The notes: generated by a model from the sequence alone, not told the origin. Positions 25,350 through 38,058 are shown, numbered from the stretch's first letter. The stretch is 64,000 bases of DNA from Pseudoduganella albidiflava (GCF_004322755.1 NZ_CP036401.1:3100001-3164000), one strand, 5' to 3'. Made by a program: numbers and translations.

Positions 25350-25976
25350 ATGTTGACGAAACCGATCGTGATGCTGGACTTCGAGACCACCGGGCTGTCG
25401 CCGGACATGGGCGACCGCATCACCGAAGTGGCGGCGCTGCGCATCGCCGATGGCGTGATCGTCGAGCGCTATGTATCGCTGGTCAATTGCGGCGTGCGGG
25501 TGCCGTCCTTCATCACCAGCCTGACCGGCATCACCCAGCAGATGGTCGACACGGCGCCGCCCGCGCACGAGGTGGTGCCGCGCCTGCTTGACTTCATCGG
25601 CGCCGATGCGCTGGCGGCGCACAACGCCAGCTTCGACGAAAAGTTCCTGCGCGCCGAAAGCACCCGCCTGGGCATGGCTCCCATGCATGCCGGTACGGTA
25701 TGCTCGCTGAAACTGTCGCGCCGCGTTTATCCGCAGCTGTACAGCTACAAGCTCGGCAACCTGGGCAGCCAGCTCGGCATTCCGTTCCGCGGTACCGCCC
25801 ACCGGGCCGAGGCCGACGCGGAAGTGGCCGCCGAAGTGCTGCTGCACATCGGCCGCCATCTTGCGTCAAGCTATGGCATCGCCGCCGTCGAACCGGCACT
25901 GCTGATGTCGGTCAACAAGCTGGCCGCCGCCAAGGTCGCCGCGTTCCTCCGCAAGCAGTCCGCCACAGCGCAGTGA
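25350..25976 (+). CDS. DEDDh 3'-5' exonuclease (DnaQ/PolC epsilon-like)
   Basis: A 208-residue protein with Exo I MLDFETTGL (Asp9, Glu11), Exo II AAHNASFDEKFL and Exo III HRAEADAEV. All metal-binding acidic residues and the general-base His are present, so it should degrade single-stranded DNA or RNA 3' to 5'. It lacks a clamp-binding motif that I can identify, so it is not clearly the replicative epsilon subunit. It is 9 bp downstream of yegD, likely the same transcript. Confidence 0.85.
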   Translation: MLTKPIVMLDFETTGLSPDMGDRITEVAALRIADGVIVERYVSLVNCGVRVPSFITSLTGITQQMVDTAPPAHEVVPRLLDFIGADALAAHNASFDEKFLRAESTRLGMAPMHAGTVCSLKLSRRVYPQLYSYKLGNLGSQLGIPFRGTAHRAEADAEVAAEVLLHIGRHLASSYGIAAVEPALLMSVNKLAAAKVAAFLRKQSATAQ

Positions 25977-26156
25977 CCGGGCAGCCCGGCGCCGTCTAGC
26001 GTGCCGCGCCGGGCGGCGCGTCGCGCCGCATCAACCTTTCCCACCGCGTCGCCGACCACGACCAACCGGTCCGCCGATTGAGCCTTCTCAAAAGGTATGC
26101 GCAATGGTTTATTAAGCTTTATGCAACAAACCAACGCGCACGATGGGGGAGCAGGC

Positions 26157-27545
26157 ATGAACGACCGTTACCCGAACAAGGACGACCGCTACCCGAACAA
26201 GGATGCGGACGTACACGCGTGGTTTCGCGAAGCTTCCGGCAAGGGCGACGCGTACGCGCAGTTCAACCTCGCGCTGATGTACAAGCGCGGCAAGGGCGTC
26301 CGGCGCGATGACGATGCCGCCTTCGTCTGGATGCGCCTGTCGGCATTGCAGGGTATCGCCTTCGCCCAGAACCACCTGGGCGCCATGTACTACAACGGCG
26401 TGGGCACCCGGCCGGACGATACCGAAGCCGTGTTCTGGTTCCGCATGGCCGCGCGTCAGGGAGATGCCTCGGCACAGCAGAATCTCGGATTGATGTACCG
26501 CAAGGGCCGGGGCGTGCCGCGCAGCGATGAGACGGCACTGACCTGGTTTTGCCGCGCGGCAGGGCAGGGCGTGGCCAGCGCCCAGGCGCTGCTCGGCGAA
26601 GCCTATGCGCAAGGTCTCGGCACGAAGCGCAATTTCCAGCTGGCGCTGGCGTGGTTCCGCAAGGCGGCATTGCAGGGAGATGCGACGGCGCAGCTGAACC
26701 TGGGCCTGATGTACCGGCGCGGCCATGGCGTGCTGCAGAGCGATACCCAGGCGGTGGCCTGGTACCGGCAGGCCGCTGCGCAGGGCATGGCCGCCGCGCA
26801 GCGCCACCTGGGCGTCGCGTACGCGGAAGGGCGCGGCGTGGCGGTGGACCTGGAGCGGGCCTGCTCATGGCTGCGCCGCGCCGCCGAGCAGGGCGATGTC
26901 GATGCGCAATTCAACCTGGGCGTGATGCTGTCGAACGGCCATGGCGCCCGCAAGGATGAAGCGCTGGCCTTCGACTGGTACTGCCGTGCCGCCAGCGCCG
27001 GGCATGCGCTGGCCCAGTACAACCTGGGCGGCATGTACGCGCAGGGCCGCGGCGTGGCGCGCGATCCGGCAGAAGCGCTGGCCTGGTACCGCAAGGCGGC
27101 CGAGCAGGGCGCGGCGAATGCCCAGTTCAATGTCGGCGTCATCTATGCGAACGGCCACGGCGTGGCCAAGGATGAAGTCCGCGCCGTGGCCTGGTACCGC
27201 CACGCCGCCGAGCAGGGCGACGCAAGCGCGCAGAACAACCTCGGTGTCATGTACGCGAACGGCCACGGCGTGCCACGCGACGATGCCGAGGCGGTGGCCT
27301 GGTACCGCAGGGCCGCCGAGCAGGGCCATCCGCTGGCGCAGTACAACCTGGGCGGCATGTACGCCGGCGGCCGCGGTGTCGACCGTGATCCGGTGCTGTC
27401 GTACATGTGGATTTCGCTGGCGGCCGAGGCGGGCGATGAAACCGCGTGCAACAATCGCAAGCTGATCGAATGCCGGCTGACGCGCGAGGAAATCGGCTCG
27501 GCGGAAATGATGACGCGGCGCTGGCGCGACGCCCACCGCGCCTGA
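26157..27545 (+). CDS. Cytosolic protein built of eleven Sel1 repeats
   Basis: A 462-residue protein. The ATG at 26157 follows GGGGGAGC. After a short repeated leader (two YPNKD units), residues 16 to about 430 are eleven consecutive Sel1 repeats of nearly constant 36-residue length (pattern AxxWYRxAAEQGxAxAQxNLGxMYxxGxGVxxD), followed by a C-terminal helical cap. No signal peptide is present, so it is cytoplasmic. Sel1 solenoids act as scaffolds in signalling or stress pathways. Repeats 8 to 11 are very alike at the DNA level, indicating recent duplication. Confidence 0.85.
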   Translation: MNDRYPNKDDRYPNKDADVHAWFREASGKGDAYAQFNLALMYKRGKGVRRDDDAAFVWMRLSALQGIAFAQNHLGAMYYNGVGTRPDDTEAVFWFRMAARQGDASAQQNLGLMYRKGRGVPRSDETALTWFCRAAGQGVASAQALLGEAYAQGLGTKRNFQLALAWFRKAALQGDATAQLNLGLMYRRGHGVLQSDTQAVAWYRQAAAQGMAAAQRHLGVAYAEGRGVAVDLERACSWLRRAAEQGDVDAQFNLGVMLSNGHGARKDEALAFDWYCRAASAGHALAQYNLGGMYAQGRGVARDPAEALAWYRKAAEQGAANAQFNVGVIYANGHGVAKDEVRAVAWYRHAAEQGDASAQNNLGVMYANGHGVPRDDAEAVAWYRRAAEQGHPLAQYNLGGMYAGGRGVDRDPVLSYMWISLAAEAGDETACNNRKLIECRLTREEIGSAEMMTRRWRDAHRA

Positions 27546-27614
27546 CCCTCTGGCCCATCGCCGCGCCGGCCCGGCGCAGCGAAGGCGTCGTGCCGGCATG
27601 CAGCCAGCGGCGGC

Positions 27615-29438
27615 TCAGTGCGCCACTGACTGCCGCCGGTCGAGGAACAGGCTGTTGCCGTGGATTTTCTTGGCCTGCTTCTTGGCTTCCGCCGCGCTGG
27701 TGGCGATCTGGTGGTGCGAATGGAATTGCCGCGGTTCCACCCGGATCGCGCCGATCGACAGGCTCATCAGCGGATGGAATACCTTCCGGCCCTGCCGGTC
27801 CTCGCCCAGGTAGCCGCCCCGTTCGCGGTCTTCCGCGCTGTAGAACTCCGCTCCGCTGGCGCCGAACTCGGCCAGCATCGCGCGGCAGCGCGCCTCCCAA
27901 TCCTCGCTCTGGAACAGGATCATGAAATCATCGCCGCCGATGTGGCCGACGAAATCTCGGTCCGGGTCGCTGTGGCGCGCGAGAATGTGGCCCAGCAGGC
28001 CGATCACGTCGTCGCCGCGCCGGTAACCGTACACGTCGTTGAACGGCTTGAAGTGATCGAGGTCGCAGTAGCATGCCCAGAAGCGCGTGCCGCTATGCAG
28101 CAGCCGGTCGATATGCTCGTTGATGGGCACGTTGCCCGGCAAGCCGGTCAGCGGGTTCGCGTAGCGCGCCGCATGAATCTGCAGCTGCGTGATCTCGCGC
28201 ATCAGGTCGTGGCCGGTACCCATGCCGAGGTAGCGGCCGCCGTCGGTGATGATGAAACCGTTGAACAGGTGGTGGGCCGCCGAGGCGGCCATCCGGCAGG
28301 ACAGGTCTTGCAGGCTGGTGCCCTTGTCGGCCACCAGCGGCCTGGCATCCATGAATTGCCGGCACGACTTCCTGCCATACAGTTCGCGTTCGTAGGGGCG
28401 GGCGAAATGGTCGATCATCACGAAGCGCGAGATCAGGCCGAGCGGCACGCCGTCGTCCACCACGGGGATGATCATCAGCGCGGGATCGGCTTCGAAGCGC
28501 TGGTACACCTCGTTGTTCGTCACCGCCGTCGACACGGCGTCAACATGGTGCAGCAGCTTCACGATGCTCACGGCGGTTTTCTCCACTCCACGCTGCGGAT
28601 ACACGGCCACGCCGCCGCGCGCCAGCGCGCCGAGCACCTCGGCGGGCATCGCGCGGACCGGCTCGGCCTGCGGGCGGCCCAGGTGGTAGCCTTGTGCGAA
28701 GGCGACCCCGAGATCGCGCAGCACCATCAGTTCGGCGCCTTGCTCGATGCCCTCGGCGATCACCAGGGTCTGCGACTCTTCCGCGATTTCCTGGATGGAG
28801 CGTACGAACTGCAGCTTCACCGGATCCTGGTTGATACCCTGGATGAAATGCATGTCGATCTTGACGTACTCGGGCCGCAGCTCCGACCACAGCCGCAGGC
28901 TGGAAAAGCCTTCGCCCAGGTCGTCGATGGCGATTTCAAAGCCGCGCGCACGATAGTGCAAGACTGCCTCGCGCATCCGTTCATAGTCGTAGGTGGGCTG
29001 GTTTTCCGTCAGTTCGATGATCACGCGGTCCGGTTGCAGGCCCAGCTGGCGGATGCAGCCGAGGGTTTCGCCCTCGCCGCCACGCCGCGGCAGCAGGCAT
29101 TCGGGGCTCACGTTGAGGAACAGCTTGCCGGGCAGCGCCAGTTCGGCAAAGCGTTCCAGCACGACGCGGCGGCACAGGTATTCCACTTCCAGCGCCAGAC
29201 CGTGCTCGCGCGCCGCCGCGAACAGCTTCATCGGCGCGTGCAGCGGGCTGTCCGAGGGACCCCGGATCAAGCCTTCGTAGCCGATGATCTCGCCCGTCTG
29301 CGTGCGGATCAACGGCTGGAACAGCGCGGTCAGCCGACGCCGCGCGAGGATGTCGAGCAGGTGCGCGCAGGCTGGATCGCCGGCAGGCGCGCGCAGGTAG
29401 CTGACGTTGGCAGGCAGGGTGGCGGAAGCGGATTTCAC
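27615..29438 (-). CDS. EAL-CBS-GGDEF cyclic-di-GMP protein
   Basis: A 607-residue protein starting at GTG. The EAL domain (about 30-265) has YEGLIR in place of EAL proper, with LFLNVSPE, ELTEN, AIDDLGEGFSSL, VKIDM and AEGIEQ, so all metal and catalytic positions appear intact. A CBS pair follows (about 285-420), then a GGDEF domain (435-600) with the signature HIGGDDFMI, that is GGDDF. The phosphodiesterase is probably active; the cyclase is doubtful. The CBS region may sense a nucleotide. It is convergent with the Sel1 gene. Confidence 0.88.
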   Translation of the reverse strand: MKSASATLPANVSYLRAPAGDPACAHLLDILARRRLTALFQPLIRTQTGEIIGYEGLIRGPSDSPLHAPMKLFAAAREHGLALEVEYLCRRVVLERFAELALPGKLFLNVSPECLLPRRGGEGETLGCIRQLGLQPDRVIIELTENQPTYDYERMREAVLHYRARGFEIAIDDLGEGFSSLRLWSELRPEYVKIDMHFIQGINQDPVKLQFVRSIQEIAEESQTLVIAEGIEQGAELMVLRDLGVAFAQGYHLGRPQAEPVRAMPAEVLGALARGGVAVYPQRGVEKTAVSIVKLLHHVDAVSTAVTNNEVYQRFEADPALMIIPVVDDGVPLGLISRFVMIDHFARPYERELYGRKSCRQFMDARPLVADKGTSLQDLSCRMAASAAHHLFNGFIITDGGRYLGMGTGHDLMREITQLQIHAARYANPLTGLPGNVPINEHIDRLLHSGTRFWACYCDLDHFKPFNDVYGYRRGDDVIGLLGHILARHSDPDRDFVGHIGGDDFMILFQSEDWEARCRAMLAEFGASGAEFYSAEDRERGGYLGEDRQGRKVFHPLMSLSIGAIRVEPRQFHSHHQIATSAAEAKKQAKKIHGNSLFLDRRQSVAH

Positions 29439-29613
29439 ATGGGTTCACTTAAACAAGTCGCCGGAATGGTATGAATAAATTGTGACGGGCTGATGAAACG
29501 GCCGAATAAACTGCGCCGTACGCGGCGGCAGAACCTTTCATATTCGCCATGGTTGGCGATATGATCGAAAAGTCCGCCACGCGGACGCGGACTTCCACAT
29601 CACAAGGATATTC

Positions 29614-31818
<2,205 letters not shown>

Positions 31819-31928
31819 GCAAGCGGACTGGCACGGTTGCCTGGAATACGTGCAGAAATGATGCGGAGGTCGACAAGAAGTCGACTGACAATGTTGATTT
31901 GTCAAGCTGATTGACAACGTTGGTTGAC

Positions 31929-31960
31929 AGCACAAGGGGCGCTTCGGCGCCCCTTGTGCT
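31929..31960. terminator. Perfect 14-bp hairpin with TTCG loop
   Basis: Arms 31929-31942 and 31947-31960 are perfectly complementary around a TTCG tetraloop. No clear T-run follows on the plus strand, so it may be a processing or attenuation hairpin rather than a classic terminator. It sits between the prolyl oligopeptidase and M10 genes. Just upstream, TTGTCAA and TTGACAA form a smaller inverted pair near 31897-31915. Confidence 0.6.
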
Positions 31961-32099
31961 TGAATGGATGGTTCGAGCATCCTGTCTGTCGCCGACAACG
32001 GGCGGACCTGGGGGTGACACCCATCAGCACGATGTTGCCGCAAGGCATTCCCTAATCATGCTACCATTCGCATCGAACTTTTCAAGCCCTGGAGCGACC

Positions 32100-33818
32100 A
32101 TGAGCCTCACCTCTGGCAGCAACGCCATCGACGCACTCGTTTACAGCAGCTGGAACAGGACGGCGGACACGCCTGTGACGCTGACCTACAGCTTCCTGAC
32201 GCGCGCGCCCATCGACGCTTCGGCGGATGACCGGACCGGCTTCAAGGCGATGTCATCGGTGCAACAGTCAGCCGTGCGCGAGGCACTGGGCGAGTGGGCA
32301 TCGGTGGCCAATATTTCGTTTGTCGAGGTAGCGTCGTCGACGGCGCAGCTGCAATTCGGCACGAATACGCAGGGCACCAGTACCAGCGCCTATGCCTACC
32401 TGCCGGGGATCGGCATCCCCTCGGTACAGATGTACCTGAACAACAAGCTCTCGTACAATTCCGATTTTTCGGTGGGCAGCTACGGACCGTCGGTCGTGAT
32501 GCACGAGATCGGCCACATGCTGGGCCTGAAGCATCCGGGCGACTACAACGCGACCGGCTCCGATGTCGACGGCCCGTTCCTGCCGGCTGCTACCGACAAC
32601 GGCGATTACACGCTGATGTCATACAACGATCCGACCGGCTACGCGATCAACCACAAGTTCCAGACCACGCTGATGATGTACGACATCCAGGCGATCCAGT
32701 ACCTGTATGGCGCGAACACGCGCTATCACAGCGGGAACGACGAGTACGATTTCAGCAGCGGCACGGCGCCGATGTGCCTGTGGGATGCCGGCGGAACCGA
32801 CACGCTCGACTTCTCCGCCTGCACGGGAGCCACCGTGATCAACCTGAACGCGGGCGCCTTCAGCGAAACCGCGCGGGGCTTGAACAATGTCTCCATCGCC
32901 TATGGCGTGACGATCGAAAACGCGATCGGCGGGGCCGGCGGGACAACGTTCTACGCGAACGGCGCCGGCAACCGGCTGACCGGTGGCGCCGCGGCCGACA
33001 CGTTCCACCTGGGCGCGGGCAGCGACACCATCACCGGCGCGGGCGGGCAGGACACGGTGGTGTTCGCCAAGAGCTTCGCCAGCTACACCGTGGTCCGCGA
33101 CGGCAACACGCTGACCGTGACGGGCGAGGGCACCGATCTGCTGTCCGGCATCGAAAGCCTGCGTTTTGCCGACCGCACGCTGGGCATCGACGCGTTCAGC
33201 GCGACGACGAGCCAGGTGGGCACCGCCGGCAACGACACCATCACCGCCGTGTCGACCGCCGTGCGCATCGATGGCGCCGCGGGGCTCGACACGGTGCTGT
33301 TCGGCGGTGCACGCGGCACGTATGACGTGAACGCCGTTGCCGAAGGCTACAGCGTCACCGCGAAGACATCCGGCGTCACCGATGTGCTGGTCAACGTGGA
33401 ACGCCTGCAATTTGCCGACGGGAACATTGCCCTGGACGTCGGCGGCACCGCCGGCCAGCTCTACCGGCTGTACGCCGCCGCGTTCGACCGCACGCCGGAC
33501 GAATCGGGCATCGGCTTCTGGCTCAAGGCCATGGATGGCGGCGCGCAGTTGTCCGGTATCGCCGAGCATTTCGCCAACAGCCCGGAGTTCCTGCAGCGCT
33601 ATGGCGCGCTCGACAACGCAGGCTACCTGACGCAGCTGTACGCGAACGTGCTCGACCGTCAATTCGACCAGGAGGGCTTCAATTTCTGGCTGGGCGCACT
33701 GGAGGGCGGCGTGCCCCGCGGCGACATCCTGACGGGGTTCTCGGAATCGACCGAATTCCGTGCCACGCTGGCCGGCGGCATCAGCGACGGCGTGGACTAC
33801 CTGCCATTCGGCGGCTGA
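32100..33818 (+). CDS. Serralysin-like M10 metallopeptidase with DUF4214 tail
   Basis: A 572-residue protein; GGAG precedes the ATG at 32100. The zinc motif is complete (HEIGHMLGLKHPG, ligands His135, His139 and His145, Glu136 catalytic), with a Met-turn TLMSY (Met173). There is no N-terminal signal. The middle (300-440) has degenerate RTX-like glycine/Asp loops, and the C-terminal 110 residues carry two DUF4214-type segments (YAAAFDRTPDESGIGFWL and YANVLDRQFDQEGFNFWL). This layout fits type I secretion, though no exporter genes are adjacent. Confidence 0.88.
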   Translation: MSLTSGSNAIDALVYSSWNRTADTPVTLTYSFLTRAPIDASADDRTGFKAMSSVQQSAVREALGEWASVANISFVEVASSTAQLQFGTNTQGTSTSAYAYLPGIGIPSVQMYLNNKLSYNSDFSVGSYGPSVVMHEIGHMLGLKHPGDYNATGSDVDGPFLPAATDNGDYTLMSYNDPTGYAINHKFQTTLMMYDIQAIQYLYGANTRYHSGNDEYDFSSGTAPMCLWDAGGTDTLDFSACTGATVINLNAGAFSETARGLNNVSIAYGVTIENAIGGAGGTTFYANGAGNRLTGGAAADTFHLGAGSDTITGAGGQDTVVFAKSFASYTVVRDGNTLTVTGEGTDLLSGIESLRFADRTLGIDAFSATTSQVGTAGNDTITAVSTAVRIDGAAGLDTVLFGGARGTYDVNAVAEGYSVTAKTSGVTDVLVNVERLQFADGNIALDVGGTAGQLYRLYAAAFDRTPDESGIGFWLKAMDGGAQLSGIAEHFANSPEFLQRYGALDNAGYLTQLYANVLDRQFDQEGFNFWLGALEGGVPRGDILTGFSESTEFRATLAGGISDGVDYLPFGG

Positions 33819-33849
33819 TCGGCCGGAGCGCAGCCGATTTCCCAGTCCG

Positions 33850-33910
33850 GCGCCAGACCCGGGCGCCGGTTCCTTCATCCTGCGCCAGACCAGGGCGCCG
33901 GTTCCTCCAT
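33850..33910. repeat. Direct repeat of a 29-bp hairpin unit
   Basis: Two nearly identical 29-bp units with a 3-bp spacer (33850-33878 and 33882-33910) begin GCGCCAGACC and end GGTTCCTYCAT; each contains GGCGCC-type self-complementarity. They lie between the convergent M10 and cyclase genes. Confidence 0.6.
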
Positions 33911-33921
33911 TCAGCGCCTGC

Positions 33922-34941
33922 TCAGTGCGCCGACGCCATTTCCAGTGGCAGGCTGATGCGGTTTCTGCCCATGTGCTTGGCGCGGTACAACGCCGCGTCG
34001 GCCTCGGCCAGCAATTGCACCGGCTCGTACTCGGGCGCCGGCAGCGCCGTCGCGGCGCCGATGCTGATGGTGACGCATTGCCCGGCTGCCCCCAGGTTCG
34101 GCAGGTGCAGTTGCTCGACGCGGCAGCGCATGCGCTCGGCCACGATGGCGGCGCCCTTCAGCGACTGGTTCGGCAGGATCACGGCGAATTCCTCCCCGCC
34201 GTAGCGCGCCACCAGGTCGTTCGCGCGCATTTCCTTGGCCACCGCGCCGGCAACCCGCCGCAGGCAGTCGTCGCCGCCCACGTGGCCATACGCATCGTTG
34301 TACTGCTTGAAATTGTCCACGTCGACCATCAGCAGCGACAGCGGCTGCTGCTGGCGCAGCGCGCGCTGCCACTCGGCATGCAGCGTATCGTCGAAGCAGC
34401 GGCGGTTCGCCAGCCCGGTCAGCGCGTCGCGCGTGGCCAGCTGTTCGAGCGCAATCTGGGCCTGTTTTTCCTCGGTCATGTCGCGCAGCGTCTGCACCAC
34501 GGCGGCCAGGCCGCCGAGCTCGTTGCAAATGGGGCTGACGTCGACCGCCAGGTAGCGGCGCCGGCCGCCGCGCGGCATGTCGCACCACCCTTCGGCGCTC
34601 AGGTGGCCCGGTTCCTCGCAGGGCTGGGCATGGGCGTCGTACAGCGCCGGCGCCTCGTGGGTGCGCTGCTGGACCACCAGGTCGGCCAGTGTCGGATGCG
34701 GAGTACGGTGGAAACAGCGCCACGTATCGGTGGTGCCGAGCACGTCGCTGGCCGGTACGCCGGTCAGCCGCTCGCATGCACGGTTCCACGCGACGGCCCG
34801 GCCGCGCGCATCGAGCACGAATGCGGGAATGGCCAGCAGCTCGAGCAGCCTGAACGCATCGCCGTCGGGCTGGCCGGAGCGGGATCCATCGATCAGGTGG
34901 TGCACTCTTTGCGCGTTACTTATTTTCTGCGAGTTCATCAT
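33922..34941 (-). CDS. PAS-GGDEF diguanylate cyclase
   Basis: A 339-residue cytoplasmic protein. Residues 30-160 form a PAS domain (LLAIPAFVLDARGRAVAWNRACERLTG). The GGDEF domain (165-330) begins DALTGLANRR and has the active signature ARYGGEEFAV. An RxxD-type inhibitory site upstream is not clear. It makes cyclic di-GMP from two GTP. No membrane helix is present, so the PAS domain likely senses a soluble or redox signal. Together with the EAL-CBS-GGDEF gene it makes two c-di-GMP genes in 7 kb. Confidence 0.9.
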   Translation of the reverse strand: MMNSQKISNAQRVHHLIDGSRSGQPDGDAFRLLELLAIPAFVLDARGRAVAWNRACERLTGVPASDVLGTTDTWRCFHRTPHPTLADLVVQQRTHEAPALYDAHAQPCEEPGHLSAEGWCDMPRGGRRRYLAVDVSPICNELGGLAAVVQTLRDMTEEKQAQIALEQLATRDALTGLANRRCFDDTLHAEWQRALRQQQPLSLLMVDVDNFKQYNDAYGHVGGDDCLRRVAGAVAKEMRANDLVARYGGEEFAVILPNQSLKGAAIVAERMRCRVEQLHLPNLGAAGQCVTISIGAATALPAPEYEPVQLLAEADAALYRAKHMGRNRISLPLEMASAH

Positions 34942-35353
34942 TGGCGGGCCCGGATAGTCGATCGCGTTGGACGGCGTTATCTTATTGCTCCGTTATTTCA
35001 GCATTTGTTGTGCTGAATCTTGATTGTGCATTGCGGTATCGGGCCGACGTTTGATTGGGAACAAATGTGCGGTAAGCGGGCTGGGCGGAATGGCCGAAGA
35101 CGAGACCCGGTCGAAAAGCGGGCGGAATACCGGCCCCGGCTAGTCCCCGCCAGGCGACCCTGCTGCCACTATCGCATCACCAGCCGTCAGCGGCCCGGCC
35201 CCGGCCGCTGTACCCCGCACAGCTGACGTTACTTGCAGGTAACTATCAATGGCCACCACCGCCGGCCGCCGCGCTTTGGCATATAATCGAGGGTTCGCCA
35301 TCCGGCCAAGCCCCGCCAATCCGGCCGGCCCGGCCGGTCCACCAGGATTCATC
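34942..35353. other. Intergenic promoter region of queE with a 16-bp palindrome
   Basis: No gene is supported in this 412-bp gap. A TATAAT at 35282-35287 in GC-rich surroundings is a good -10 candidate for queE. A near-perfect 16-bp palindrome, GTTACTTGCAGGTAAC (35228-35243), lies 40 bp before it. I looked for a preQ1 riboswitch fold and did not see one. Confidence 0.45.
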
Positions 35354-35989
35354 GTGACTTACAGTATCAAAGAGATTTTCTATACGCTGCAGGGCGAGGG
35401 CGCCCACGCCGGACGCCCGGCGGTGTTTTGCCGCTTTGCCGGCTGCAACTTGTGGACCGGCCGCGAAAGCGACCGCGCCAGCGCCACCTGCCAGTTCTGC
35501 GACACGGACTTCGTCGGCACGGACGGCGAGCGGGGCGGCAAGTTCGCCACGCCGCAGGCACTGGCCGAGGTGATCGACAGCCTGTGGCCGGACACCTATC
35601 CCGCCAGCAAGTACGTCGTCTTTACCGGCGGCGAACCGCTGCTGCAACTCGATGGGCCGCTGATCGATGCCATGCATGCGGCCGGCTTCACGATCGCCAT
35701 CGAAACCAACGGCACGGTTGCCGTCCCGCCCGGCATCGACTGGGTCTGCGTCAGCCCTAAAGTGGGCGCGCAGCTCGTCGTTGCGAAAGGCAACGAACTG
35801 AAGGTGGTGATCCCGCAAGCCAACCAGGACTTGCGCGACTACGAGCACCTGGACTTCGACAACTTCTTCGTGCAGCCGATGGATGGCCCGCTGGCGGCCT
35901 TCAACACCACGCTGGCGATCGAAACATGCAAGCGGCATCCGAAATGGAAGCTGTCGCTGCAGACCCACAAACTCCTGAACATTCCCTGA
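35354..35989 (+). CDS. queE: 7-carboxy-7-deazaguanine synthase QueE
   Basis: A 211-residue radical-SAM enzyme that converts carboxytetrahydropterin to 7-carboxy-7-deazaguanine in queuosine synthesis. I use the GTG at 35354 (AGGA upstream), giving (M)TYSIKEIFYTLQGEG, the usual family start; an upstream in-frame ATG has no ribosome site. The cluster motif is the CX14CX2C form (Cys in GCNLW, then TCQFCDTDF) known from Burkholderia QueE, not the plain CX3CX2C. GGEPLL and SPK segments bind SAM. queD follows after 12 bp. Confidence 0.93.
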   Translation: MTYSIKEIFYTLQGEGAHAGRPAVFCRFAGCNLWTGRESDRASATCQFCDTDFVGTDGERGGKFATPQALAEVIDSLWPDTYPASKYVVFTGGEPLLQLDGPLIDAMHAAGFTIAIETNGTVAVPPGIDWVCVSPKVGAQLVVAKGNELKVVIPQANQDLRDYEHLDFDNFFVQPMDGPLAAFNTTLAIETCKRHPKWKLSLQTHKLLNIP

Positions 35990-36001
35990 ACTGCTCCTCC
36001 C

Positions 36002-37019
<1,018 letters not shown>

Positions 37020-37051
37020 GATGGCCCCGCCTCTTATTCGCGGGATCCATC

Positions 37052-37969
37052 TTGAACCAAATCGCTATCGCCATCGTCGCCCCGAGCGGCAGTGCGCTGG
37101 ACGATGACGCGCTGGCGCGCGGCATTGCCCGGCTCGAGCAGCAGGGCTGCACCGTCCATAACTATTACCAGCCGGCGGACAAGTATCAGCGCTTCGGCGG
37201 CACCGATGCCGGCCGGCTGGGGCAGCTGGAAGCGGCTGCCCGCGATCCGGACGTGCAGGTGGTCATGGCGCTGCGCGGCTCGTACGGGCTCTCGCGCATC
37301 CTGCCCCGTATCGATTTCCGCGCCATGGCCGACAGTGGCAAGCTGTTCGTCGGCTACAGCGATTTCACGGCATTCCACATGGGCCTGATGGCCGCCACCG
37401 GCCGAAAGAGCTTCGCCGGCCCGATGGTGTGCGCCGATCTCATCCGTGACGAACCGGTGGCGTACACGCTGGACCAGTTCAGCGCATGCCTGCGCGGCCC
37501 CACCCACGCCGTGCGCGGCAGCGCCACCGGCAACCCGGCCGTCGATGTCGAAGGTCGCCTGTGGGGCGGCAACCTGGCCATGCTGAACCACCTGCTCGGC
37601 ACGCCATATTTCGCGCCCATCGCGGGCGGCATCGTGTTCATCGAAGACATCAACGAGCATCCGTACCGCGTCGAGCGGATGGTGCTGCAGCTGCTGTACG
37701 CGGGCGCGCTGGATGGCCAGCGTGCGCTGGTGCTGGGCGATTTTTCCGGTTACCGGCTGGCGCCCTTCGACAACGGCTACGACTTCGACGCCATGCTGGC
37801 CTACCTGCGCGCAACGCTGCCGATCCCCGTGCTCACCGGGCTGCCGTTCGGGCATGTGAAGCACCACTGCACGCTGCCGTACGGCGGCCTGGCGCGCCTG
37901 ACATCGGATGCCGAGGGCTTCGATCTCACCGTCGGCGACTACCCGACGCTGGCCCAGCCGTACCTGTGA
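37052..37969 (+). CDS. ldcA: Muramoyltetrapeptide (LD-) carboxypeptidase
   Basis: A 305-residue S66-family peptidase that removes the terminal D-Ala from peptidoglycan tetrapeptides during recycling in the cytoplasm. Motifs are MALRGSYGLSR, GYSDFTAF (Ser103, expected nucleophile), GGNLAML, FIEDINEHPYR (Glu) and FGHVKHH (His). The only start near the conserved N-terminus (NQIAIAIVAPSG) is TTG at 37052, with a poor ribosome site, so low translation or coupling to tadA (33 bp upstream) is likely. Confidence 0.9.
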   Translation: MNQIAIAIVAPSGSALDDDALARGIARLEQQGCTVHNYYQPADKYQRFGGTDAGRLGQLEAAARDPDVQVVMALRGSYGLSRILPRIDFRAMADSGKLFVGYSDFTAFHMGLMAATGRKSFAGPMVCADLIRDEPVAYTLDQFSACLRGPTHAVRGSATGNPAVDVEGRLWGGNLAMLNHLLGTPYFAPIAGGIVFIEDINEHPYRVERMVLQLLYAGALDGQRALVLGDFSGYRLAPFDNGYDFDAMLAYLRATLPIPVLTGLPFGHVKHHCTLPYGGLARLTSDAEGFDLTVGDYPTLAQPYL

Positions 37970-38058
37970 CAGCCGGCGCCGCCTGCCCCGTGCCAGGCCG
38001 GCAATGGAAATGATAAAATGCGCGGTTCATCGAAATACATCTACGCAAGGGCTCATCA

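Noticed and set aside
34942..35353. preQ1 riboswitch before queE
   Set aside because: The A-rich tail and short hairpin expected of a preQ1 aptamer were not found; only a palindrome and a -10 box are visible.
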